From Microplitis mediator (lineage: Eukaryota > Arthropoda > Insecta > Hymenoptera > Braconidae), in NCBI RefSeq assembly GCF_029852145.1, contig NC_079977.1, positions 1-64,000 of the forward strand: DNA of 64,000 bases. Reading direction: 5' to 3'. Shown here in pieces: positions 25,744 to 36,612 of the stretch. The notes beneath the pieces are model-generated. The model ran no database searches and was not told the origin of the DNA. It was given only the letters and a program-made list of their open reading frames with translations. The position numbers and the translations under genes were made by a program. Position 1 is the stretch's first letter, and each line of letters begins with the position of its first letter.

Positions 25744-26137
25744 AAGACTCTTCAACATCAATTTAATATACATAATGCATTAACAGAAGAAAAAAAAAAA
25801 AAAAAAAAATAACAAAATATCCAAGTCTCTGCTAATAATTATATATGTAACAGTAAATAAATTGTTCAATTTTACCGAATTTATTATTTTATTTTTTTTC
25901 AATTTTTTATAAACTTATAGAAATTTTTAAATTTATTAAAATAATCAATCATCATGCAATTATATTAAATTTAAATAAATTACCAAGTATTAAAGAAAAT
26001 TAAAAGAGTATATCGTTATTATTAATTTATTTATCGTAAAAATATAATTCTATTTAAATTACATGGAAGAAAAATATCACTTCTATATAATTATAATATA
26101 TAATTAATTGATTAAATTTGAATTTTTATTTTATTTT
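25744..26137. other. Convergent 3' region of eIF2-beta and PLC-gamma
   Basis: These 394 bp lie between two facing stop codons and hold both 3' untranslated regions. The sequence is AT-rich with poly(A) runs and AATAAA-like signals in both directions. I see no gene or structured element. Confidence 0.6.
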
Positions 26138-29100
26138 TTAATTATTTATAAATTTATTTATAGTGATATGTACCAACAATGAAGATAATTCAAGATCTTC
26201 ACTATACTGATTTTTTAATGGTACACTACGATAACCAGTTCTTAAACATTTAACTGGATAAGTAGCTTGTCCAATAAAATTACAATCACCAAAAACATCT
26301 TCATCTTGAACTAAAAATCTAATAAATGAAAAATTAGTATTAATAATATTAAATTCACATGATTCATTCCATATTGGATTAAATCCATTATCCGATATTG
26401 TTTTAGTTGTTAATTTATTTCCATTATCATAATCAGCACCAATTATTTCAATTTCAACATAAGGACTAACAATACTTTTACCACCAGATTTATTTAAATG
26501 TCTAGCTCCAATTATTTTTAATTTTATTTTAAATCCTTCAATTCCTTTTAATAATTTTTTATCATATGCATTATAATTATCATCAAACATAAAATCTGGT
26601 TTTAATATATAACCAGAATAACCATTTTCACGAAATTTAGCTTGATTTAATTGCATTGATTTATCACCTGTTTGATAATTAAGAGCAACCATTTGACAAC
26701 CAGAATTCCATAATGAAATTGGATTATAATTTGATGAATCAATACGCTGTCCTTTTGGATAAACACGACTAAATTGTATTTGATGATATTTTACAAAAAA
26801 TTTATGTTCACTTTGACAAATTAATTTTTCAGCTTTTGTTTCTGGAAAACTACTCATTTCATTATAAACAAAATATTTTTTATTAATACGTTCATTATCA
26901 AATGGTACTGATCTACAATAAATAATAAGATTTGACATTTCTTTAGCTATTCTCCATGCACGTTCTATTTCTTTATTTTGATTTTCACGTGCATTTGCAT
27001 GTTGTGCTGTTTCTTTAATAATATCCATCCATTCTAATGCTATTTCTTTTGATATTGTTGCTGCTTCAAATACTGTACACATATTTTGATTTTGTATTTT
27101 AATACTCCATTCTAAACCAGGTCTATCATTATTAACAGCTATATCAACAACAATACCTGTTATATCAAGTGAACCTTTTTGTAAATTACCAAGTATTTTA
27201 GATGTATCACCAGATTGATTATTATTATCAATATCAATAAAATTATTATTATCTTGAGATTCTATTTCTTCAACGTAATTTGCTGGAAACCAATGTTGTT
27301 TTTTACCACCATAATCACCACGCCACCATCCACCATCTTGTTTATGTACATTTGTTATAATAGCATGTTTAACAAGTGTTAATTCATCATCACGTCTTGC
27401 TTTATAATCATAAATAGCTTTAACAGTTACTTTTGAAATAAATATAGCTGGATCCATATAACCAGGAATACCATAAACAGAATTATCATCATCATCATCA
27501 TCATCACCAATATCAACATCATCATGATTATTAGAAGTAGCAGTAGTAGTAGTAGTAGTAGTAGTAGTAGATGTAGTTGTAGTGGTAGTAGTACTAACAA
27601 TAGCAGTAGAAGAAACAGCAATACCATTATTTAATGTTAAATCATTAATATCACGACGACTAATTGGATGGCAAAGACGTATTTTTTTATATAATGGATT
27701 ACGTTCATAATAATTAACTAATTCAATTAAACTTTCAAATTGTATTGAACCAACAGTATATAAACGTCCTTCTAATTTAATACGACAATGTTTTATTTTA
27801 TTTTCAGCACGAAATGATATTGCATAAGTATTTAATTCTTTATCACTTGGACGTACTAAAAATGCACCATTTGTTGGTATACGTTTTAATATATCTTGAG
27901 CAATATTACGTGTACAATCAGAATGCCACCATTCTTTTTCTTCATGTTTACATGGTTGTGGTACTGGTTCACGTAATGTTATTACAAATTCTTGACTACG
28001 TAATGAATTATTACGATAATGTGTTATTAAACTATATAAACTATCAAAACATATACTATCAATTAAATAATATTTTGTTTGTCCCAATTGTTGTTTCAAT
28101 TTAATACGACAATGATTAACTTTACCTTTACGCCAAAATGATAAACAATAATCACCAACAAATGTAACACATTGTCGTACTAAAAATGTACCATCACCAA
28201 GATGTGAATAACGACGTAATAATTCTTCAGCTTCTTCACGACCACGTGCTAATTTACCATGAAACCATTTTTCACCAAAATGTAATTCATCATTTGGTAC
28301 ACCTTCTAAATTTTTACGATTAATTATTGAATTATTATCATCATCATCTTCAAGTTCTATTTCATGATTTTGTGAAAATGTATCGGTATAAAAAATATTT
28401 TTAGTTGTTAGTATAAAAAAATGAGGATACCATTCACCATCATTTTGATCTTGTAAATAAAGTATACCATTTTTAACAGTATTACGTAAATCCATTTCAT
28501 GTGTTGTATTTATTTCATTACTACTACGGGCTATAAATGTTGATTCATCAACACCATCAGGTAATTTTTTATGTTTTAAAATTATTTTACCACGTAATGA
28601 ATGTGGTGATGGAAGACTTGTTTCATTTTTTTCAACTGGTTGTGTTAATAATGCATCACCAAATATTTCTTGCATTGCTATAGCCATTTTTCGTTGTTGT
28701 GGTAATGTACAATTATCTTCAATTGATATTATTACTGGATATCTGTTGATAATTTATTTTTAATATATGATATATAATTAATAATAATAATAATCAAAAT
28801 AATCAAAATAATAACTTACTCAGATGTAACAAATGCATGTTCTTTTATTGTTTTTATTACATCGAGAAATTTTATTTTTGTTGTCAATGTGTGACCGTGA
28901 AAAATAAAGGGCATACCATCGGGGCCATCCCAACAATCTAATTCAATACATCTACAACCAGCTCTTAATGCTCTGATATAAGCTTGACAGCTACTTTCAC
29001 TACTTATTTGATCACCCATTAAATATCTGCAATATAATTAATAAAAATTGAAAAAATTTATACTATTTATTATAAAAAAAATTTTTTTTTTTTTTTTTTT

Positions 29101-30049
29101 TTTACGTATTATGTGATGAAGCAATCCAATAATGTGATAATGGCCGTGTCATATCATGTGTTACTCGATCATATTTATGATTCCAAATATCATTTTGTTT
29201 GGAAAATAAAAAATTAATAAATTCTAAACACGTAAAATATGGATCTTGCACATCACGTTGTGGATCTTGTAGATAATCAATCATAAAACGTGATACATCA
29301 TTACTATTATTACCAAATTGTTGTTCTTGTTGTTGATTAATTAAAAAATTTTGAATATCCTGTAAACTAAACATATTACCGGTCGATGAGTAACTTAATA
29401 ATTTTTTCCAATCTGGAAATGTTGAATAATCAATTAATAATTTATAATATAAAATAACAAAATCATCAAATCCCAATTCAGTACGATCACGTGTATCAAC
29501 TTGTTGAAATACTTGACGTAATTTATTTGTTGATATTTTACAACTAGCACGTGGCATAAAACTTTTAATATCTTTAAGTGTTACCATTTCACGATTATTT
29601 TCCATAAAATAAAATTCTTTACGTAACCAACGTTCAACTTGTAATGGATATGGTGCTTTTATTGTATCTTGTACTAAATAACGTAAACCTTTAATCCATA
29701 ATTCACATTCTTTTTCACTAAATGCTGATGCAGATAAAGTTTTTAAACGAAATTCAGAGCCGTAATAAATAACAAAACAACGTAAATTTTCAATTTTTTT
29801 AGAATCTTCAGGCCATTTATCAAATTCACGTGAATTTTTACCAATAATTATTTCTTTTATTTCACGTATTTCAACAGAACCATCAAATGGACGATGAGTT
29901 GGACTCTTTGACCATACTACTTGTCGTGTTTCCCGACGTATCATTAATGTTTTTTTTTCGGGTTTTTTACGTTGAAAAAATTTTGTTACTACTGTACCAC
30001 GTTCTAATAGGCTTATTATTTGTTCCATTTCTGGTATTATTCCACTCAT
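26138..30049 (-). CDS. sl: Phospholipase C gamma (small wing type)
   Basis: Three exons (29106-30049, 28820-29026, 26138-28742) give 1251 residues. The enzyme hydrolyses PIP2 to IP3 and diacylglycerol downstream of receptor tyrosine kinases at the membrane. Order of domains: PH (from about 15), EF-hand region (about 150-280), X box with catalytic His313 in ASSHNTYL and His358 in FHGHTLTTKIKF, split PH, nSH2 (about 543-640, FLVRQ), cSH2 (about 655-745, FLVRP), SH3 (about 820-877, ALYDY-like AIYDYKARRDDEL), second half of the split PH, Y box (SNYNPISLWNSGCQMVALNYQT) ending near YSGYILKPDF, and C2. The SH2-SH2-SH3 insertion is diagnostic for gamma. VYGIPGYMDP just before SH3 aligns with the regulated tyrosines of mammalian PLC-gamma1 (inference). 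A Thr-rich run and an Asp run of microsatellite origin lie between cSH2 and SH3. The start chosen is the first ATG (MSGIIPEMEQ). Confidence 0.95.
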
Positions 30050-31152
30050 TTTCTTCAAACTTGTATTTACTTTTACAAAAATAAAACAAAAAAAAAGTTT
30101 TTTTTTTTTTATTTACATTTTAATAAATATAATTTATGTTATCCAATAAATTCATTTTGATTAAATCTGAAACAAAAATAAAACAATTAAGATTTTTATT
30201 ACTCAACATACTTTCAATGTTCTAATTTAAATTAATAAATGGTAAAAATTACCTCGTTGTAAAAGATGATATTTATCGATATAATTAATAAAAAAAATCG
30301 TTTCTATCTTCTTTAGAAATAGATAATATTAAAAAAATAATATACACGTTGACAACAAATTATCGAAATATATATATATATATATTTTTTTTTTTATTTC
30401 ACATGCAATAATCATAAAAACAGTTGGAGATAAAATTTATCTAATAACTATAGCAACGTTGTAAGTTGTAAGTTAATTATTAACTTAAATTTACAAAGTA
30501 ATAATAATAATAATTTGAGAATGGTAAAAAAAAAAACAACAAGAGATTTAATTTGTTAACTTTTAAGGTAAAAAATTAAGTCATCAGTCAGTTAGGTTAT
30601 TAAAAGTAAAATAAAAATATAAAAAATTATAATTTTATAGAATAAAGTTAAGGTTAAGATTTATCAGGAGACACGGTAGTGTCTCGCGCCAAGTACACGT
30701 TTAAACACACATGTATATGTGTGAAGTGTCATGGCGCGAGCGCCGTGTCTCTATACCGTAGACCGAACGGTATTTAGCTCCAATTTTTAAAAACTTTTTT
30801 AAAAAACAATATTTTTAGAAAATTCCTTTTTCAGTCGAAAGATGATTGATTGTTCGTCATAAAATTATGAAACTTTACCCATTTTAGTAATGAGAACTAA
30901 TTTAAATAATGAAATTAGGCCAGCATATACTATAGCACCCCCATTTTTAATCATTTTACAATTTTTTTCATGCGAAAAGGGCACTGCCAGAGAATAAAAA
31001 CTTATAAGAAATGCCATGATTCAGTAAATGATATATGTTTTTCTATAGCAATAATTAATTTTTTCGCCACCAGTGGAGCTCCAGTCTATATTTTTTACTA
31101 TAGTTTGATATGAAATTTACCCGGATAGTCACCTCCACTGCAAATTAACTCC
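30050..31152. other. PLC-gamma upstream region, no gene seen
   Basis: This stretch is AT-rich, with a TA microsatellite near 30369-30386 and poly(T) tracts. It should include the PLC-gamma promoter, which faces left. A GC-rich foldback at 30668-30751 stands out. From about 30780 on the sequence looks like degenerate repetitive DNA, but I could not assign a family. Confidence 0.5.
30668..30751. repeat. GC-rich foldback with two-part stem
   Basis: GAGACACGG at 30668-30676 pairs with CCGTGTCTC at 30743-30751, and CTCGCGCCA at 30683-30691 pairs with TGGCGCGAG at 30732-30740. The loop contains AAGTACACGTTTAAACAC. A second small palindrome, ATACCGT...ACGGTAT, follows at once. The sequence CGCGCCAAGTACACGTTTAA also occurs in both arms of the large inverted repeat at 34605-35113. 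Confidence 0.75.
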
Positions 31153-31735
31153 TCTAATAGCCATTTTAGCTTGAAATTGACTGTAACTTGACATCATTGA
31201 AATTACCTGCCCGAATTTGCCAATAATTTAACAGTAAAAGTTGAAAAGAAAAATTTGCGGTTAATTTTTGCTCGATTTAGAGGTAATTTTTTATAGAAAA
31301 TAATTGTTGGTAACGTTCGTTCTTTGCATTTCAGATGATAAGCAAATTATACATAAAATGTCTATACAACTTGCAGTACAATTTGACGTAAATTTACTAC
31401 CCGAATTAGAATGCAAATTCACTTCAAAAGCTGACTAAACAAAATTTTTCAGGCAGTTTTACATCAATTTATTGTTAATTTGACTTATAAAGTATTTTTT
31501 CACCCCCAAATTGTAGACATTTTTATGTATAAATTTGCTTACCTTCTGAAATAGTAAGAATGAACATTACCGACTTTTTTTTTCTAGTAAAAATTTACCT
31601 CTAAATTGAGCAAAAATTAACCGCAAATTTGTTTTTCCAACTTTTGCTGTCAAATTGTCTGCAAATTTGGGCAGCAAATTTCAGGCGATTTCAATGTCGA
31701 GGTACTTCAATTTCAAGCTAAAGTGGCTATTAGGG
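31153..31735. mobile_element. Foldback element with CTAATAGCC ends
   Basis: The left arm from 31153 (CTCTAATAGCCATTTTAGC) is repeated in reverse complement by the right arm ending at 31735 (AAGTGGCTATTAGGG). The similarity continues inward through matching pieces such as GCGGTTAATTTTTGCTCGAT and GTAAGCAAATTTATACATAA-like segments, so nearly the whole 583 bp is an imperfect hairpin with arms of about 240 bp or more. Each arm belongs to the same family as the copy at 33837-34339. No coding capacity is visible, so it is a non-autonomous element or the remnant of two head-to-head copies. Confidence 0.65.
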
Positions 31736-31774
31736 TGTGCTATTAGGGTCAGTAAGATTTAGTATAGAAATATA

Positions 31775-32543
31775 GGGGAGGGTGGGGCAGAGCGGCCCCC
31801 CTAAGCCAATTATTATTTTTTGTGGCTTTCAACCATAAGATCACTTTACTCTTGTCCTATTTCGAACAAATTTATGGACATTTTGCCAAAATTCTGAAAA
31901 AATTTTTTTTTTTTTTGTGGGGCAGAGCGGCCCCCCTCCAAAAAGTGACAAAAAAATTTTTTTTTTTCGTTTTTTTTTTTTTAAATTGTTTTCATCATTA
32001 AGAATGTATTTCTTTCTCTTGACAACTATTTTTGGTTTTATATTACTCGAAAAAAATTTTTTAAAGCGTAAAAAATCGTTCACTCTCGATTACCTTAATT
32101 ACTAATTGTTATTTAATAAAAAAAAAAAATCAATTCTATAATTTTACTTTATTTCAAAAATTTATCAACTAAAAAAAAAAATTTAATTTTTATAAATTTT
32201 TAGTGACCAAATTTGCCTCTTACATAGAGAAACGGCCGAAAAATATGAAAAAATAATTTTTTCGGAAGTTTCGGCTGGTCCATTTTGCCCCAGGTGTTAT
32301 ACGTAGGGCTAGAAATGTGGAATTATAATAATTTTTTTTTAATTTGACGATAAAAATATGAAAAAATCACTTTTTCAAAATTTTGGGCTTGTCCATTTTG
32401 CCCCAAATGTCATGCGTAGGGGTAAAAATGCGCAAACATATCGGATTTATAGTAATTAGTCGAAAAAAAAAAAATTTTTTTTTTGGTCAAAATTTCAGGG
32501 GGGCCGCTCTGCCCCATGGGGGCCGCTCTGCCCCACCCTCCCC
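31775..32543. mobile_element. 769-bp TA-flanked MITE with perfect 26-bp terminal inverted repeats
   Basis: The ends 31775-31800 and 32518-32543 are perfect reverse complements over 26 bp; the terminal sequence begins GGGGAGGGTGGGGCAGAGCG. Both ends are flanked by TA, which fits a TA target-site duplication as made by Tc1/mariner-type transposases. A second inner copy of the GC-rich part (GTGGGGCAGAGCGGCCCCCC) lies at about 31917-31936 and its inverse at 32498-32516. The interior has a tandem duplication around GTCCATTTTGCCCCA (32279 and 32393). There is no transposase frame, so it is non-autonomous. Confidence 0.85.
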
Positions 32544-32915
32544 TACCCTATAAAAAGTGTGCTATTGCACAGTTTGCTTTAGCAACAGTTTACTTTACAA
32601 AAGTTTCCTTGAATTTTTCGTCAAATTTTCGTCAACTTTAGACTTTTCCATTTTTTACGTCAATTTGTGGGCAACTTGCTATTGAATTTGATGTAAATTT
32701 ACTACCCGAACTAAAATGCAAATTCACTTCAAAAGTTAACTAGAAAAAAGTTGTCAATTTTCAGGCAAATTTTGTCAATTTATTGTTAATTTGACTGGAA
32801 AAATTGATAAGTATTTTTTTACCATGAAATTGTAGACAATTTCATGAATAAATTTGCTCATCTTCTCAAATGGTAAGAATGAACATTAACGACTTTTTTT
32901 TTCGTAAAAAGTTAT

Positions 32916-33253
32916 CCCTGATAGCCAGAGTTTCTAATCAGAAAGTTGGTGTACCTGAGTTGCAACCAACTTGACGACAAGTTGTTGACAACTTTCAGCT
33001 CGTGTAACTGTTGACTACATGTTGGCTACAAGTTACTCAAAAACTTGGCGACAATCTACTGCCGCAACCTGTCACCAAGTTTCTGAGCAACTTGTAGACA
33101 AGTTGTCGGCAACAGTTACACAAGCTGAGAGTTGTCGACAAGTTCCTCGGAAAGTTGCCGACAACTTATGGAAATGCCAACTTTTGCGGCCAATCTGGCG
33201 ACAGGTTGCGGCAGTAGGTCGTCGACAAGTTGCGGCCAACTTGGCTATCAGGG
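32916..33253. mobile_element. 338-bp element with CCCTGATAGCC ends, nested insertion
   Basis: The element starts CCCTGATAGCC and ends GGCTATCAGGG, an exact inverted match. The surrounding older repeat can be read through on both sides, so this is an insertion with a recoverable empty site near AAAAGTTACCTTTAAATTG. Flanks are TAT on the left and TAC on the right, so the target duplication may be TA. The interior is dense in CAAGTTG/CAACTTG words with GTCGACAAGTTG-like units. No coding region is credible. Confidence 0.75.
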
Positions 33254-33624
33254 TACCTTTAAATTGAAGAAAAATTAACCGCAAATTTATATTTTCAACT
33301 TTTGCTGTCAAATTGTCGACAAATTTGGGCAGCGAATTTCAGGAAATTTGACAATCAAAATTACTAAAGTTTGCTGTCCGAATTTGCCGACAATTTGACA
33401 GCAAAACTAGAATAAAAGTTTTCTTGAATTTTTCGTCAAATATCTGTCAATTTCGGGCATTTTCGTTACTGACGACAGCTTGTATACAAGCTATTTATGT
33501 TTTTCAAGTTAACTAATTGATTGACAGATGGAGGCACTTGAGGCCACTGAGGACGTAACCACTTCCTTGAATTTTTTGTGAAATATCCGTCAACTTGAGG
33601 CTTTTCCATTTTTGACAACAATTA

Positions 33625-33790
33625 CCCTGATAGCCACACCTTACTCAGTAAGTTCTGCAGTGAAACATTTTCGGCTACCTTAACGAAAAAGTTTCTGGCA
33701 AGCTTGGCTGGATAATGCTTTCTTTTTTAAGTTGGCTTCAGAATACGGCAGTAGCTTGAAATTAACTTGCGGTTCAGGTGGCTTTCAGGG
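33625..33790. mobile_element. 166-bp element with CCCTGATAGCCAC ends
   Basis: The ends are CCCTGATAGCCAC and GTGGCTTTCAGGG, imperfect inverted repeats of 13 bp with one mismatch. The flanks are TTA on both sides, a candidate 3-bp target duplication. It shares its ends but not its interior with the element at 32916-33253. Confidence 0.65.
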
Positions 33791-33836
33791 TTAAAATGAA
33801 ACTTTTAATCAACTTAACGTCATTGCCTGACAGTAA

Positions 33837-34339
33837 CCCTAATAGCCACTTTAGCTTGAAATTGACTGTAATTTGACATTGAAATTGCCTGAAATTTTTT
33901 GTCCGAATTTGCCGACGATTTGACAGCAAAAGTTGGAAAGAAAAATTTGCGGTTAATTTTTCCTCAATTTAGAGGTAAATTTTGACTACACAAAAAAGTC
34001 GGTAATGTTCATTCATACCACTTCAGACGGTAAGCAAATTTATACATAAAATTGTCTACAATTTTACGGTAAAAAATTACTTTACAATTTTTTAAGTCAA
34101 ATTAACAATTAATTGATGCAAAAATTTGCCTGAAAATTGACGAAAAATTTTTTTCTAGTCACCTTTTGAAGTGAATTTGCATTCTAATTCGGGTAGTAAA
34201 TTTACCTCAAATTGTATAGCAAGTTGTGTATAAATTGTCGTCAAAAACGGAAAAGTCCGAAAGTGACGGAAATTTGACGAAAAATTCAACGAAACTTTTG
34301 TACAGTAAGCTTTTGCTCAAGCAAACTGTGCTATTAGGG
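33837..34339. mobile_element. 503-bp element with CCCTAATAGC ends
   Basis: The ends are CCCTAATAGCCAC and GTGCTATTAGGG. The interior carries GAAAAATTTGCGGTTAATTTT, then GTAAGCAAATTTATACATAA and AATTCGGGTAGTAAATTTAC. The same order is found in the arms of 31153-31735 and, inverted, in the interrupted copy starting near 32566. This is the fullest single copy of the family in the window. It has no coding region. Confidence 0.7.
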
Positions 34340-34604
34340 AAAAAGTCCGACGTTGACGTATATATTTGACGTTAACTTTAAAGGGAACTGTCGTTAAACA
34401 ACTGCAGCTCCTTGTTTTATAAAAATTGATTAATCAGATTATGATATTTAGCAGTACAAAATTACTATAGTTGTTAACAAACAATTTTATTGTTTCTACA
34501 AAATAATACTATAAACAATATAGGCTCACGTGTCTTAAATTATAACTCGATTTCTAATAGTGTAGATTAAAATCATTCTCAATCAACACGACAAAAAAAA
34601 GACA

Positions 34605-35113
34605 AATCCTACCAAAAACAGATTCTCTGTATAAAATCGCGCCAAGTACACGTTTAAAATTTTTTACAATTAAGACAAGATTCTTTTTACAAAAAAATGA
34701 ATCAAATCGAAAAAATACCAAGTACCTAATATAATTCGAAATCATGGAAAACATTTTCATAGAATTGAACAAAAAATTGAAAAAAAAAAATTTCAATGTA
34801 CTTGGTGTGCCTATAAACTGGAAAAAAAGAATATCATTCAATTTTATTGGAAAATAATTTATATGCGAAATCAATTCTAAAAATTTTGCTTGAATAAATT
34901 TAGTAACGCACACCAAGTACATTGAAATTTTTTTTTTTCAATTTTTTGTTCAATTCTATGAAAATGTTTTCCATGATTTCGAATTATATTAGGTACTTGG
35001 TATTTTTTCGATTTGATTCATTTTTTTGTAAAAAGAATCTTGTCTTAATTGTAAAAAATTTTAAACGTGTACTTGGCGCGATTTTATACAGAGAATCTGT
35101 TTTTGGTAGGATT
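34605..35113. repeat. Near-perfect inverted repeat, arms ~206 bp, loop ~97 bp
   Basis: The arms 34605-34810 and 34908-35113 are reverse complements about a centre at 34859. I could follow the match base by base over nearly the whole arm; both arms translate to the same 60-odd residues as a by-product. The octamer CCAAGTAC or its complement occurs three times per arm (34642, 34718 and 34798, mirrored at 34913, 34993 and 35069). The loop is AT-rich. There is no protein-coding evidence. It could be a foldback element or a long hairpin RNA source; neither is shown. Confidence 0.88.
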
Positions 35114-35528
35114 ATTATTTCTTTAAAGAAAAAAAATTTTTTTACCATCATTAAATAATAATGAACAAGCTTAGAAATTATATGATAGATGTCTCTGTAT
35201 AAGGATATTGAGGTGGTTTCTACCCTCCATAGTTCTTACTATACCATTTGTATATCATCGAGATCAAGATTTCGATAGCTCAACAATCGAAATATTCGAA
35301 ATCGATTGCATATTCCCAACTCTTCCAACGTCCAACAACTAAATATACCATTCAGCACCAGTGAGTGTGTTGTGAGTATTGATTACTTCCAAAAATAATT
35401 TAACGTTAAATTAATTTTTAATAATAAGTTTGTTATGTTTATTATAATTATTTAATTTAAATAAATAATAAATTAATTAATCAATAGATTTTTAAAAAAT
35501 AAATAAGAAAAGAAGAAATTAAATAATA

Positions 35529-36168
35529 ATGTCTAACGAAGAATTGCCGAAAGGATGGGAAAAACGACTCAGCAGATCTACCGGTACGTTTAATAAATGA
35601 AAAAAAAATAATTATAAAAATATAAAATAAAATATTAATGTTGAATAATTAAATATTATTAGGTCAACATTATTATTTGAATATTTATACAAAAGAAAGT
35701 CAATGGGATGTGCCAACTAAACCAGCACAGCCTTGTGACAATGGTGATGAACCTGATGAGGTTCAGTGTTCACATATACTTGTAAAGCATCAAGGTTCGA
35801 GACGACCGTCTTCCTGGAGAGAACAAAATATTACAAGATCCAAAGAGGAAGCACTCGATTTAATTAAATGTAAGTTTTTATTTATTTATTTATTTATTTA
35901 CATTTAATTTCTTATAAATTAAATAAATTTTAATTTTATTTTAACAGCATACAGGGAACAAATAGTGTCAGGTAAAGCAACATTTAGTGAATTAGCATCA
36001 AAATACAGCGATTGCAGTTCAGCAAAACGTGGCGGTGATTTAGGTCCATTTGGTCGTGGTGCTATGCAAAAACCCTTTGAACAAGCGGCATTTGCATTAA
36101 AAGTTGGTGAATTGTCTTCTCCAGTGGATACAGATAGTGGAATTCACATAATTGAAAGAACCGCTTAA
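35529..36168 (+). CDS. dod: Peptidyl-prolyl isomerase Pin1 (dodo)
   Basis: Three exons (35529-35583, 35663-35869, 35948-36168) give 160 residues. The product isomerises phospho-Ser/Thr-Pro bonds in the nucleus. The N-terminal WW domain reads LPKGWEKRLSRSTGQHYY with the second tryptophan in ESQWDVPT. The parvulin domain begins VQCSHILVKHQGSRRPSSWR, which holds the catalytic His and the basic phosphate-binding loop. It continues FSELASKYSDCSSAKRGGDL and ends GIHIIERTA. The length matches Pin1 orthologs (about 160). All three exons join in frame. It converges on ninaC; its upstream DNA includes the large inverted repeat ending 416 bp before the start codon. Confidence 0.97.
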
Positions 36169-36612
36169 AACTATTTAATCAATTTTTTTTAGGTATTATT
36201 ATTATTTTTATTACTATTATTATTATTATTATCATCATCACACAATATTTTACAAAAAAAAATTGCAAAAAATCGAGTTCTATAGTTTAATTGATTTTCT
36301 TCATTTATTTTTGATTTCGATATTCAAATATTTGAAAATTAAAAAAAAAAAAAACATTTATATATATATGTATTTTTTTTTTTTTTTTAATACAATTTTA
36401 TTGGTAATAAATTCTGTCGTGTTAAACTACATAAAAAGAAATATCAATTGAATTTTTATTTTCTTTTAATTTTAAATTTATTACGTCGTATTTGATAAAC
36501 TAATTATTAAATGATCCATTTTGATCTACAATAAAAACTTGAATATCTAATACTAATTAATTATTTAATGATATTAATTGTAATTATTATTTCTATATTA
36601 TTTAAATTGTTG
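36169..36612. other. Convergent 3' region of dod and ninaC
   Basis: The 444 bp between facing stop codons hold both 3' untranslated regions. ATT and ATC microsatellite tracts (about 36194-36240), poly(A) and poly(T) runs and a TA-rich stretch (36361-36372) are visible. I see no gene. Confidence 0.6.

Larger units (their letters stand above)
32544..34400. repeat. Composite of nested, diverged repeat copies
   Basis: From about 32566 an inverted, older copy of the 33837-34339 family runs to 32915, is interrupted by the element at 32916-33253, and resumes at 33254 (AAATTGAAGAAAAATTAACCGC matches the undisturbed form near 31604). Further decayed pieces with ACTTGAATTTTTCGTCAAAT-like stretches follow to 33620. 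No gene is visible; open frames on both strands here mirror the repeats. Confidence 0.65.

Noticed and set aside
31841..32105. Lys- and Phe-rich frames inside the TA-flanked MITE
   Set aside because: Poly(A)/poly(T) and terminal-repeat translation only; no transposase motif.
33019..33311. Overlapping open frames on both strands (about 80 residues each)
   Set aside because: They lie inside the 338-bp inverted-end element and mirror its short repeated words.
34554..35158. Two open frames with identical sequence on opposite strands
   Set aside because: They are the two arms of the large inverted repeat; composition is Phe/Lys/Asn-rich as expected from AT-rich DNA, with no family motif.
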